Shown in pieces: positions 51,727-60,270 of a stretch of 64,000 nt of DNA. The position numbers and the translations under genes were made by a program. This DNA comes from Miltoncostaea sp963823515. GTDB lineage: Bacteria; Actinomycetota; Thermoleophilia; Miltoncostaeales; Miltoncostaeaceae. The DNA is taken from positions 124,001 through 188,000 of the forward strand of contig CAWGMB010000019.1 in the NCBI GenBank assembly GCA_963823515.1. Reading direction: 5' to 3'. The notes under the pieces are model-generated. The model ran no database searches. It was not told the DNA's origin and saw only the letters and a list, made by a program, of their open reading frames with translations. Positions within the stretch are counted from its first letter, which is position 1. Every line of letters begins with the position of its first letter.

Positions 51727-52701
51727 TCAGGCGGTGCGAGCGCCCCCGAGGCGGGGCCGCCGGGGCCGCGCGAGCGCGACGAGGAGCGCCGCCGCCCCGA
51801 GCAGGGCGAGGGCGATCGCGGCCACCCAGACGGTCAGCTCGCGCAGCCGCGGGACGGGCGCGACGATGGAGCCGATGTCGGCGAATACGGCCTGGAGGTC
51901 GGCCGTCGAGGTGCTCTGGGCGAACAGGCCGCCGCTGCGCGTCGACATCGCGGAGAGGGCCTCGGCGGGCAGCGGCTGGTCGGGCCGCCCGGGGTCGTCG
52001 CCGAGGAGGATCGTGTAGATCGGGACGCCGCGCTCGGCGGCGCGCTCGGCCGCCTCGGCCGGCGTGGTCGCCCTGCGGATCGAGTTGGCGCCGTCGGTGA
52101 GGAGGAGGATCCTCGCCGCCGATTCGGAGGGGTCGGCGGGGGGCGTCTCGCCGATCGCGCCCACCGCGTCGAGGGCGGCCAGGGATGTCGTGACGGCGGT
52201 CCCCAGCGCGGTTCCGACGCGCGTCTCGTCGATCCCCCCGAGGGCGCGGCGCAGGGAGTCGCGGTCGGTGGTGGGCGCCACGACGACCGTGGCGCGATCG
52301 GCGAAGGTCGTGAGGCCGATGCGCGTGTCGGCGGGGGCGGCCTCGGCGAACCGGCGGGCGGCGTCGATCGCCGAGACCAGCCGGGTCGGCTGGAGGTCGG
52401 TCTTCTTCATCGAGTCCGAGACGTCCAGCGTGATCATCACGCTGCTGCGCTCCTCGTTCGCGCTCGCCTCCACCGAGGGCCGCGCCATGGCCACGACGCC
52501 GCCGGCCACCGCGAGCAGGGCGACCGCGGCGGCGGCGGCGCGGAAGCCGCGCGCCCGGCGGCTCGGGCCGACGGCCAGCACGGCCGGATCGGCCCACAGC
52601 GCGCCCGCGCGCCGGCCCGCGCGCGACCAGGCCACGAGGCCCGCGGCGAGGGGGACGAGGAGCAGGAGGGCCCACAGCCACCCGGGGGACTGGAAGGTCA
52701 T
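51727..52701 (-). CDS. VWA-domain membrane protein (BatB-like)
   Basis: The 324-residue protein has an N-terminal pair of TM helices, a von Willebrand A domain with MIDAS DVSDSMKKTD, later TTFADRATVVV and LLTDGANSI, and a C-terminal TM (VWVAAIALALLGAAALLVAL). ATG 52701 overlaps the upstream VWA gene (ATGA). The layout is that of aerotolerance-operon proteins found with MoxR AAA ATPases. The domain should lie outside the membrane. Metal-ligand binding is retained. Confidence 0.9.
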   Translation of the reverse strand: MTFQSPGWLWALLLLVPLAAGLVAWSRAGRRAGALWADPAVLAVGPSRRARGFRAAAAAVALLAVAGGVVAMARPSVEASANEERSSVMITLDVSDSMKKTDLQPTRLVSAIDAARRFAEAAPADTRIGLTTFADRATVVVAPTTDRDSLRRALGGIDETRVGTALGTAVTTSLAALDAVGAIGETPPADPSESAARILLLTDGANSIRRATTPAEAAERAAERGVPIYTILLGDDPGRPDQPLPAEALSAMSTRSGGLFAQSTSTADLQAVFADIGSIVAPVPRLRELTVWVAAIALALLGAAALLVALARPRRPRLGGARTA

Positions 52702-53639
52702 GAGAGGCGGGGCCCCACCCACCACGCCGCGCCGCCGGCCATCACCAGCAGCAGGGCGCCGAGGCCGGCGGCCCACGCGGTCACCTCGCCCAGCACGCGC
52801 TCGGTGCCGATGAACGTGCCCAGGCGCTGGTAGACGGCCCGCACCGAGGACGCGTCGGTGCTCTCGTAGGAGTCGCCGCCGGTGGTGTCGGCCACCTGCT
52901 GGAGGCCCGCGGGGTCGGGGGGCACGGGGGTGCCGTCGGAGAGCGTGCCGCCCGGGGTGCCGAGCGCCACGGTGAACACCGGCACGCCGGCCGACTTGGC
53001 GTCGTCGGCCGCCAACGACGGAGGGATGCCGACCGTCGTGGCGCCGTCGGACAGCACCACGATGCGCGCAGCCTCGAGCTTCCCGTCCTCCGCCGCGCCC
53101 GGCTGCGTGGCGCGGATCGCCGACAGCGAGGTCTCGATGGCCTCGCCGACCGCGGTCGCACCCTCGGCGCGCAGGCCCTCGATCGCGCGCTTCAGGCTGT
53201 CGCGGTCGGTGGTCGGGGCCACCAGCAGGTTGGCCTGGCCGGAGAAGCTGACGAGCCCCACCTGGTACTGGCGCGGCACCTCGTCGGCGAAGGTCAGGGC
53301 GGCGTCCTGGGCGGCGCGCAGGCGATAGGGGTTGACGTCGGTCGCGGACATCGATCCGGAGACGTCCACGGCGAGCACGATCGTGGCGCGCTCACGCGGC
53401 TCGTCGCGGTACATCTGCGGCCGCGCGAGCGCCAGGGTGAAGGCCGCCAGCGCGAGCAGGGCGAGCGCCAGCGGCAGGTGACGGCGGCGGCGCGGGCCGG
53501 GATCGGCCCGCGCGATCAGGTCGAGATCGGGGAAGGGCACGCCCTCGACGGGCCGGTGGCGGCGCCACCGGACCACGGCCGCGGCCACGAGCGGGACGGC
53601 CAGGAGGGCGAGCAGGAAGAGGGGCTGCCCGAAGCTCAT
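52698..53639 (-). CDS. VWA-domain membrane protein (BatA-like)
   Basis: The 313-residue protein begins with a TM hairpin and a VWA domain with DVSGSMSATD, VSFSGQANLLV and VLSDGATTVG, plus a C-terminal TM. It is a paralogue of the next gene and is coupled to it and to the DUF58 gene. Known Bat-type clusters bring together MoxR, DUF58 and VWA proteins, as here. Confidence 0.9.
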   Translation of the reverse strand: MSFGQPLFLLALLAVPLVAAAVVRWRRHRPVEGVPFPDLDLIARADPGPRRRRHLPLALALLALAAFTLALARPQMYRDEPRERATIVLAVDVSGSMSATDVNPYRLRAAQDAALTFADEVPRQYQVGLVSFSGQANLLVAPTTDRDSLKRAIEGLRAEGATAVGEAIETSLSAIRATQPGAAEDGKLEAARIVVLSDGATTVGIPPSLAADDAKSAGVPVFTVALGTPGGTLSDGTPVPPDPAGLQQVADTTGGDSYESTDASSVRAVYQRLGTFIGTERVLGEVTAWAAGLGALLLVMAGGAAWWVGPRLS

Positions 53640-54587
53640 CCGTGGGCGACCCGGCGGCGGACGGCGGCGCTGCCGAGCGAGCGCGCCAGCGGCAGCAGCC
53701 AGTCGCCCCCGGTCTCGGCGATCACGTGGCGCGCGCCGGCGCGCGCCAGCATGGCGCCTCGGGCGCGGTCGGTGGCCTCCACGGCCGCGGCGAAGCGGCT
53801 CTGGAACCGCGGGTCGGCGGTGTCCACGAGGTGGCGGTGACCGGTCTCGAGGTCGCGCAGGTGCACCGGCCCGACGTTCGGGATGTCGCGTTCACGTCGA
53901 TCGCGGATCTCGATGGCGATGATCTCGTGACGGCGCCCGAGGGCGCCGATCGCCCGCTCCAGGCCCGGCTGCGGGGCGAAGTCGGAGATCAGGATCACGG
54001 CGCCGCGGTGGCGCGCGATCCGGCCCGCCGACGTGACCGCGCGCGCGAGGTCGGTGCGCCCGGAGCCCTCCGGCGCCGGGGGCACCCGGTCGAGGGCGGC
54101 GAGCGAGGCCACCAGGCCGCGGCGGTCGGCGCGCGGCGGGCGCACCATGTCGATGTCGCCGGCGCGCGTCGCGAGCAGGCCGAGGCGGTCGCCGCGGCGA
54201 CGCATGACCACGCCGAGCCCGGCGAGCACCTCGCGGGCGAGGGCGAGCTTCGTCTGGGCATGGGTGCCGAAGTCCATCGAGGGCGAGCAGGTCCACGAGC
54301 GCCCACGCGGTGAGCACCGGGTCGATCTCCGGCACGCGGACCATCGGCTCGCCGGTCCGGGCGCTGAGGGGCCAGTCGACCCAGCGCACGTCGTCGCCGT
54401 CCTCGTAGGAACGGGTGAGCGACGGCTCGCCGCCGGGCCCGGGCCGGCGTCCGCGGCGCTCCCCCTGCAGGAGGCCGTCGAGACGGCGCCCGATCCGCAG
54501 CTCGACGCGCCGCAGCAGGGCCTCCGGGCTCGAGGCCCGCCCCGGGGGCGCCGCGCTCGCGGTCGGCTCAGCCGACGGAGCGGCCAC
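53636..54587 (-). CDS. DUF58 protein, frameshifted near 54281
   Basis: N-terminal part in one frame: GRRPGPGGEPSLTRSYEDGDDVRWVDWPLSARTGEPMVR, the classical DUF58 motif. Then after DPVLTAWALVDL an extra base near 54279-54283 (GGG run) breaks the frame. The shifted frame gives MDFGTHAQTKLALAREVLAGL and ends at 53636. 952 nt is 317 codons plus one, consistent with a single insertion. DUF58 proteins accompany MoxR ATPases and VWA proteins. The GTG start overlaps the moxR end by 20 bp. Confidence 0.88.
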
Positions 54588-55605
54588 TGCCCAGCTCGAC
54601 GTCGGGCTGCGGGATGGCGTCGACGATCGCGTCGAGCACCTGGTCGGGCCGCACGTCGGCCGCGAGGGCCTCGTACGAGAGCACGATCCGGTGGCGGAGC
54701 ACGTCGTGGAACAGGCTGTGGACGTCCTCCGGCATGACGTAGGTGCGGCCCCGCATCACGGCCAGGGCCCGCCCGCCGCGGATCAGGCCCAGCGACGCGC
54801 GCGGCGAGCCGCCCATGTCGAGGTACGGCTCGAGGTTCTGGAGCCCCTCGGAGGCCGGGTCGCGCGTGGCGTTGACCAGGCGCACCGCGTAGCCGCGGAC
54901 GCGATGGTCCACGAAGACCGTGTCCGCCGACTCCTGGAGCTCGCGGATCTGCACCGGGTCGAGGAGCTGCCGCGGCTGGGGGGGGTCGGAGGCCATGCGG
55001 CGCACGATCTCCTCCTCGTCGGCCATCGAGGGGTAGCCGACGATCAGCTTCATCGCGAAGCGGTCGACCTGGGCCTCGGGGAGCGGGTAGACGCCCTCGC
55101 TCTCGATCGGGTTCTGCGTGGCGAGCACGAAGAAGGGCCGCGGCACCGGGTGGCTCTCGCCGGCGATCGTGGCGTGGCCCTCGGCCATCACCTCGAGCAG
55201 CGCCGACTGCACCTTGGCCGGCGCGCGGTTGATCTCGTCGGCGAGGACGAAGTTGGCGAAGACGGGGCCCAGGCGCGTGCTGAAGCGGCCCTCACGGTCG
55301 AGCACCTGGCCGCCCACGACGTCCGAGGGGACGAGGTCCGGCGTGAACTGGATACGGCTGAACTGGCCGCCGCACACGCGCGCCACGGTCTCGAGCGTCA
55401 GCGTCTTGGCGAGGCCGGGGACTCCCTCGAGGAGCACATGGCCCCGCGAGAGCAGGGCGACCAGCACGCGGTCGAGCAGCCGGTCCTGGCCCACCACGAC
55501 GCGGCGCATCTCGTAGAGGACGGCCTCCATCCGCTCGCGTGGGGTCGCGCCCGATGAGGGCACGAGTGTCGGCTCGGGGCCGGGGCGCTCGTCGTCGCGG
55601 TCCAT
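54568..55605 (-). CDS. MoxR-family AAA+ ATPase
   Basis: The 345-residue protein has Walker A GVPGLAKT (residues 61-68), ILE-like QFSRIQFTPDLVPSDVVG, Walker B FVLADEINRAPAKVQSALLEVM, sensor VLATQNPIESEGVYPLPEAQ with the RFxMK segment DRFAMKL, and a lid with GGSPRASLGLIRGGRALA. MoxR ATPases insert metal or act as chaperones through VWA partners. It heads the moxR-DUF58-VWA-VWA operon. Confidence 0.95.
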   Translation of the reverse strand: MDRDDERPGPEPTLVPSSGATPRERMEAVLYEMRRVVVGQDRLLDRVLVALLSRGHVLLEGVPGLAKTLTLETVARVCGGQFSRIQFTPDLVPSDVVGGQVLDREGRFSTRLGPVFANFVLADEINRAPAKVQSALLEVMAEGHATIAGESHPVPRPFFVLATQNPIESEGVYPLPEAQVDRFAMKLIVGYPSMADEEEIVRRMASDPPQPRQLLDPVQIRELQESADTVFVDHRVRGYAVRLVNATRDPASEGLQNLEPYLDMGGSPRASLGLIRGGRALAVMRGRTYVMPEDVHSLFHDVLRHRIVLSYEALAADVRPDQVLDAIVDAIPQPDVELGSGRSVG

Positions 55606-55634
55606 GTCGCTGCCTTCCTCCTGCGGTGAGTGGA

Positions 55635-56561
55635 TCAGGGGGCGCTCCCGACCAGCGCGCGCACGCGCGACGCGGGGACGGCGAAGCCGATGCCGACGTT
55701 TCCGGAGATCGGCCCGAAGATCGAGGTCGGGATCCCGACGAGGCGGCCGTCAAGGTCGAACAGGCCGCCGCCCGAGTTGCCCGGGTTGATCGGCGCGTCG
55801 ATCTGGATCATCGGCACGCCCTGCCCGTTGGTGCGACCGACCGCGCTGACGATGCCGGCGGTGACGGTGTTCTGGAGCCCGAACGGGCTTCCGATGGCGA
55901 AGACCTGGTCGCCCTGGCGCAGCCCGGCGTCGGGCTCGTCGGCCAGCTCGGCACCGCGGCCGACCTCGCCGAGGGGCTTCAGGATGGCGAGGTCCTGACT
56001 CCGGTCGTCGTTGACGATCGTCGCCGGGACGCGGAGGCCCCCGGCCGTGACGAGGGTGACCGACGACGCCCCGGCGATCACGTGGTGGTTGGTCACGACG
56101 TGGCCGGACGGGCTGAGGATCACGCCGCTTCCCTGGCTGCCGGCGTCGGTCTGCACCTCGACGACGGTCGGGGAGACGCGCGCCACGGCGTCGGTGAGCG
56201 TGCCCTCCTGCGCCGGCGTCTCCACCGGCGTGGTGGCGGCGGCGGGCGTCTCCACCGCGGCGGGCGCCGGGGCGGGCGAGTCGTCGAAGACGCGGGCCGA
56301 GATGCCGCCCGCGGCGCCCGCCGCCACCAGGGCGAGGGTCACGAGGGCGGCCCCACGCATCCCGCGCGGCGCTCGCCGCACCGGACGCGTGGGCCCGGGC
56401 AGGGGCTGGGTGCGGTCCTCCTCGAGGGGCGGAAGCGCGCCCGTGGGCGGCGGCGGGCTCTCGAGCGGCGGCATATCGGCCGGCCGGCTCGGGCGCGGGC
56501 CGACGGGGGGGAGCCCCTCCGATCGCGGACGCGGCTCGAGGGGGGGGAGTTCGTCTCTCAT
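55635..56561 (-). CDS. Membrane-anchored HtrA-like S1C serine protease, no PDZ
   Basis: The 308-residue product has a Pro-rich cytoplasmic N-terminus (about 1-65), one TM (about 70-88), a linker, then a trypsin-like domain with catalytic His160 (TNHHVI), Asp190 (SQDLAIL) and Ser263 (PGNSGGGLFD). The chain ends soon after the protease, so the PDZ domain of HtrA/DegP is missing. It lies upstream of the MoxR operon and on the same strand, 29 bp from it, and may be co-transcribed. Confidence 0.92.
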   Translation of the reverse strand: MRDELPPLEPRPRSEGLPPVGPRPSRPADMPPLESPPPPTGALPPLEEDRTQPLPGPTRPVRRAPRGMRGAALVTLALVAAGAAGGISARVFDDSPAPAPAAVETPAAATTPVETPAQEGTLTDAVARVSPTVVEVQTDAGSQGSGVILSPSGHVVTNHHVIAGASSVTLVTAGGLRVPATIVNDDRSQDLAILKPLGEVGRGAELADEPDAGLRQGDQVFAIGSPFGLQNTVTAGIVSAVGRTNGQGVPMIQIDAPINPGNSGGGLFDLDGRLVGIPTSIFGPISGNVGIGFAVPASRVRALVGSAP

Positions 56562-56669
56562 GGGGACAGTTTGTACCGGCCGAACGTGAAGGGACGGTTA
56601 GCGGGGCATCGGAACACCCCGAACGCAACCTGTGAGTTCCCTAAGAAGGTCTTTCAGAGGGGTCGCCGA

Positions 56670-56921
56670 TCAGCGCACGGGGCTCCTGCGGGCGCGTTCT
56701 CGCTGCACCTCGGCCATCTGGTCGGAGAGCTCGTCGGCCATTCGGGCGCGGCCGGCGGCGCGGGTGGCGCGCATGCGCAGCACGGCGAGCCTTCCACGGC
56801 CCTCCTCGTCGAGCTCCCCGAGGGCCTCGACCTCCTCGAGGGCGGCGACGCGCGAGGCCATCGCGCGGACGCGCGCCCAGAGGGCGTCGGCCACGTCCTC
56901 AGATCGATCGGCCCGGCTCAC
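56670..56921 (-). CDS. Small basic helical protein after the helicase
   Basis: GTG 56921 overlaps the helicase stop (GTGA), giving 83 residues. The sequence is Arg/Glu/Ala-rich and predicted entirely helical with a coiled-coil look (VAALEEVEALGELDEEGRGR). No family is recognised. Translational coupling to the helicase suggests a partner of it. Confidence 0.65.
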   Translation of the reverse strand: MSRADRSEDVADALWARVRAMASRVAALEEVEALGELDEEGRGRLAVLRMRATRAAGRARMADELSDQMAEVQRERARRSPVR

Positions 56922-59461
56922 GCGCCCGGCGACTCGGGGGGCGCGGACCCCTCCGCGCCGGCGGCGCTGCGGGGCCTGCGCCGGCGGCGGCGGCGCTTGC
57001 GCGGCGAGGCGCCCTCGGCGGGGGCGCCCTCCGGCGAGGGCGGAGCGGCGGGGTCGCGACGCCCCTCGCGACGCGCGGGCGGGCCGTCCGTCGGGTTGGC
57101 CGGCGCGCCCTCGGGACCGGCGGCGTCGATCCGCAGGCGCCGGCGGCGCCGGCGGCGCGGGCGGGCGGGGGTCGCGGGGGCGTCGGGATCGCCCGGCGCG
57201 CCCTTGCGGCGCGGCTCCCCGCCGACGCCGACGAGCTCCGGCTCCGGCAGGCGGGGCAGGCGGGAGCGCAGGGCGTTCCAGGCGCGGCGGGAGAGGAGGG
57301 CCTTCGGCTGCACCGCGCCGACGGCCGCGCGCAGCGCCCGGCGGGCGTCGGGGGTCGACAGGTCGAGCGTGTCCAGGTAGCCCCGCAGCTCGGCCCATCC
57401 CCCGACCGCGCCGGCCGCGCGCCCGGCGAGGCGCAGATGCTCGCTGCGCGCCGGCACGTCGCCCGGTCCGAGCACCACGAGCAGGCGCGCCGCCTGCCCG
57501 AGGCGCAGCGCCGAGGGGTCGGCGGGCGGCACCGGGTCCGGGGGCGGCTCGCCCGCCGCGCGCAGCCAGAGGCCGATCAGCGCGAGCTCGCCGCCGTTGG
57601 TGATCAGGTGATGGGCCTCCCAGGCGGCGATCCGGGCGATCTCCTGGTTGCGCCCGGGGCGCGTGCCGTCGGCCAGGACGCGCGAGACGTCCCAGGCCCA
57701 GCTCGGCGCCCAGACCGAGGCCTCGTCGAGGGCCGACCAGCGACGGCGGCGGTCGCTCGACCGCCCGAGCTGCTCGAGGGTGGCGAGCCGCTCCCATCGG
57801 TCGCTCTGGTCGGCATGCCACCACAGCGCCCGCAGCCGCTCGCGGGAGGTCATGCGCAGGCGGTCGAGCACCCTGCGCGGCACATCTTCGGGGAGCGCGC
57901 GACGCAGGTCCGGCTGCACCAGGAGCGCGGTCGCCCAGGAACGCCACAGCGGCTGGTCGGCACCGTCCTGCAGCCGCCGCGCCACGAGGCCGCAGAGCGC
58001 CCACCAGGGCACGGCCGCCAGGGGGTCGATCCCGGCGGTGACGCGGTCGACGAGATCGTCGACCGTGACGTCGAAGCTCGCGGCCTGGACCCACTCCTCC
58101 ATCAGGTTCACCGGGAGCAGCGCCGGGTCGGCCTCGCGCCAGCCGCCGTCGGCGAGGCCGGCGGCGATCAGCCCGGGGGCGGCGGCGGGGTTGACGAGCT
58201 TGGCCGAGTCGCCCTCGCGGTCGGCCAGCACGGCCGCGGCGCGGGCGAGCTTGCCGCGCTCGCCGCCCTCGGGCGGTCCCGCCACGCGGCCGAGCGGCTT
58301 GTACCAGCCGAGCCCGAAGACCTCGTGGCTGGTCTGCACGCCCATCGGATCGCCGGCCGGCAGGAACTCGACCGACACGGCCTCCTTGCCGGGGGCCGGG
58401 CGCATCACGCGCCCGAGGCGCTGCACGAAGACGCGCTCGGAGGTCGTCGGGGCCAGGTGCATCACGACCGCGGCGCGGGTCTCGTCCCACCCCTCGGTCA
58501 GCAGGTCGGCGTTGCAGAGCACGTCGATCCGGTCGGAGGCGAAGTCGAACAGCACCCGCTGGAGCTCCCTGGCGGGAGTCTGCCCCGAGACCGCCGCAGC
58601 GCGCACGCCCCGGCCGGTGAGCTCCTCGGCGAGCGCGTGCGCCTGCGCGACGGTGGCCGTGTAGGCGACCCCGGCGAGCTTCAGCGGCTGGAAGTGCTCC
58701 TCCCAGACCTCCGCGCAGGCGCGGTGCCAGCGGGCGCGGTCGAGAGCACGGCCGAGGCTCGCCTGGTCGAAGTCGCCGCGCACCTTCGCCACGTCGGAGA
58801 GGTCGACCGCGCGCTCGACCCGCAGCGAGCGCAGGGGGCAGAGGATGCCGCGCTCGATCGCCGACATCCGGTCGAGCGTGGCGGCCACCGGCCCGAAGAC
58901 CTGCTCCACGTGCCCGGTCGTCGTGGCGCCCGTCGCGGTGAAGCCGACCACCACGGCGTTGCGCGCCCGGTCCAGGAGCTTGCGCGTCTGGGCGCCCAGG
59001 GTGGCGTGGGCCTCGTCGCAGATCAGCAGCGAGATCGAGTCCCAGTCCATCCGGTCCTGGTGGCGCAGCGCCGCCTGGTACGTGCAGACCGTGACGCCGG
59101 GCGCGCCGGCCGACTCGGGGCCCTCGGGGTTGGAGGGGACGGCGGTGAAGTGGCGCGCGAGGCCGGCGATCGTCTGCTCGGCCAGGTTGCGCCGCGGCAC
59201 GAGCACGAGGGTGCTGCCGCCGAGAGCCTGGGCCAGGGCGAGGAACATGATCGTCTTGCCGGAACCGGTCGGCGCATCCACCCAGGTCCGCATCGTGCCG
59301 TGGGTCAGTCGCCCGGCCAGCTCGTCGAGGGCCTCGATCTGGTGCTCGCGCAGGACCACGTCCGGCCATGCGGCGGAGGGCTCGGCCAGCGCGCGGGCGA
59401 GATCCTCGCCGGGCGACGTGGTATCGGGCGATTCGGTCGTTGGATGCGGTCCTTCGGGCAT
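56918..59461 (-). CDS. DEAH-box SF2 helicase (SSL2/XPB-like) with long C-terminal region and basic tail
   Basis: The 847-residue protein has an N-terminal REHQIEAL Q-like motif, Walker A APTGSGKT (63-70), DEAH (149-152), TATG motif III and QRLGRVMRP motif VI, so the first about 400 residues are a translocase core. The next about 350 residues are helical with many tryptophans and match no domain I know. The tail from about residue 740 carries arginine/lysine tracts (PRRRRRRRLRIDAAG and RKRRRRRRRPRS) suited to nucleic-acid binding. It may act in DNA or RNA repair or restriction-like defence, but no nuclease motif is visible. The 3' end couples to a small basic protein. Confidence 0.9.
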   Translation of the reverse strand: MPEGPHPTTESPDTTSPGEDLARALAEPSAAWPDVVLREHQIEALDELAGRLTHGTMRTWVDAPTGSGKTIMFLALAQALGGSTLVLVPRRNLAEQTIAGLARHFTAVPSNPEGPESAGAPGVTVCTYQAALRHQDRMDWDSISLLICDEAHATLGAQTRKLLDRARNAVVVGFTATGATTTGHVEQVFGPVAATLDRMSAIERGILCPLRSLRVERAVDLSDVAKVRGDFDQASLGRALDRARWHRACAEVWEEHFQPLKLAGVAYTATVAQAHALAEELTGRGVRAAAVSGQTPARELQRVLFDFASDRIDVLCNADLLTEGWDETRAAVVMHLAPTTSERVFVQRLGRVMRPAPGKEAVSVEFLPAGDPMGVQTSHEVFGLGWYKPLGRVAGPPEGGERGKLARAAAVLADREGDSAKLVNPAAAPGLIAAGLADGGWREADPALLPVNLMEEWVQAASFDVTVDDLVDRVTAGIDPLAAVPWWALCGLVARRLQDGADQPLWRSWATALLVQPDLRRALPEDVPRRVLDRLRMTSRERLRALWWHADQSDRWERLATLEQLGRSSDRRRRWSALDEASVWAPSWAWDVSRVLADGTRPGRNQEIARIAAWEAHHLITNGGELALIGLWLRAAGEPPPDPVPPADPSALRLGQAARLLVVLGPGDVPARSEHLRLAGRAAGAVGGWAELRGYLDTLDLSTPDARRALRAAVGAVQPKALLSRRAWNALRSRLPRLPEPELVGVGGEPRRKGAPGDPDAPATPARPRRRRRRRLRIDAAGPEGAPANPTDGPPARREGRRDPAAPPSPEGAPAEGASPRKRRRRRRRPRSAAGAEGSAPPESPGA

Positions 59462-59685
59462 CGCGTGCCAACCTCCAGGGCACGGGCGCAGGCCGGTCCT
59501 GATGTCCGGCGCGTCGCGGTCGCGGCCCGCGCGGGTCCGAATTGGGCGCCGGCGAGGGACCGTTCTTCCGTTCGCCGGCAGCGCGGGGAGGTGCGACCGG
59601 GGCCAACCCTATCACCGGCCTCGGCCCGCATCACAATCCGTTGACCGGGGCGGCCGCTACCATCGCGGTCGGTGACACGGATCTC
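59462..59685. other. Divergent intergenic region between helicase and LytR_C gene
   Basis: 224 bp without a credible gene; short overlapping frames are Arg-rich. It must hold promoters for both divergent genes. No operator or hairpin could be made out with confidence. Confidence 0.4.
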
Positions 59686-60264
59686 ATGACTCCCGAGCTC
59701 GACACGCCGACGCCCCCCGGCAGCAGCGGCGACGGCGGATCGCACGCTCCGGGCGGCGCCTGGATCAGACCCGTGGCGCTCGTCGCCTCATGCCTCGTGA
59801 TCGGCTTCGTCGGAGGCTGGATCCTGCGGGGCGACGACGGGCCGGTGACGGTGCTCGCGCCCGCGGCCCCCGTCGACTCCGGCGACACCGGCTCGGTGAC
59901 CACCCCGGGGGCGGCGTCCACCTCGAGCACCGGCGCCACGCAGACCGCGCCCGCCGTGCCCGCCGCGCCGCCGGACCGCGCGGACATCACCCTGGTCGTC
60001 CTCAACGGCACCAGCGTGTCCGGGCTCGCCGCCCGCACCGCCGGCCAGGCCGAGAGCCTGGGTTATCCGGCCGTCGCCACCGGCAACGCCCCCACCTCCA
60101 CCAGCCCGACGATCGCGTACTTCGCGCCGGGCCGGCGCCCCGCCGCCCAGCGCGTCGCCAAGGACCTGCAGGTCGGCACCGTCAAGGCCCTGCCGAAGAC
60201 CGGCGCGCTCGCCGACGCCGCCCCCGCCGGGATCGACGTGGCGCTCGTGCTCGGGCCCGGATAG
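59686..60264 (+). CDS. LytR C-terminal domain (LytR_C) membrane protein
   Basis: From ATG 59686 (MTPELDTPTPPG) the product is 192 residues: a short cytoplasmic tail, one TM (VALVASCLVIGFVGGWIL), a Ser/Thr/Pro/Ala-rich linker, and a LytR_C domain with ITLVVLNGTSVSGLAARTAGQAESLGY. The domain occurs with cell-wall polymer ligases, but here it is alone. An earlier start at 59542 would precede unlikely sequence. It is 6 bp upstream of the monooxygenase-ligase gene. Confidence 0.85.
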   Translation: MTPELDTPTPPGSSGDGGSHAPGGAWIRPVALVASCLVIGFVGGWILRGDDGPVTVLAPAAPVDSGDTGSVTTPGAASTSSTGATQTAPAVPAAPPDRADITLVVLNGTSVSGLAARTAGQAESLGYPAVATGNAPTSTSPTIAYFAPGRRPAAQRVAKDLQVGTVKALPKTGALADAAPAGIDVALVLGPG

Positions 60265-60270
60265 CACCCG

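Noticed and set aside
53892..54587. Independent 231-residue protein upstream of the DUF58 domain
   Set aside because: Only its first about 100 residues match DUF58; the rest is out of frame after one extra base.
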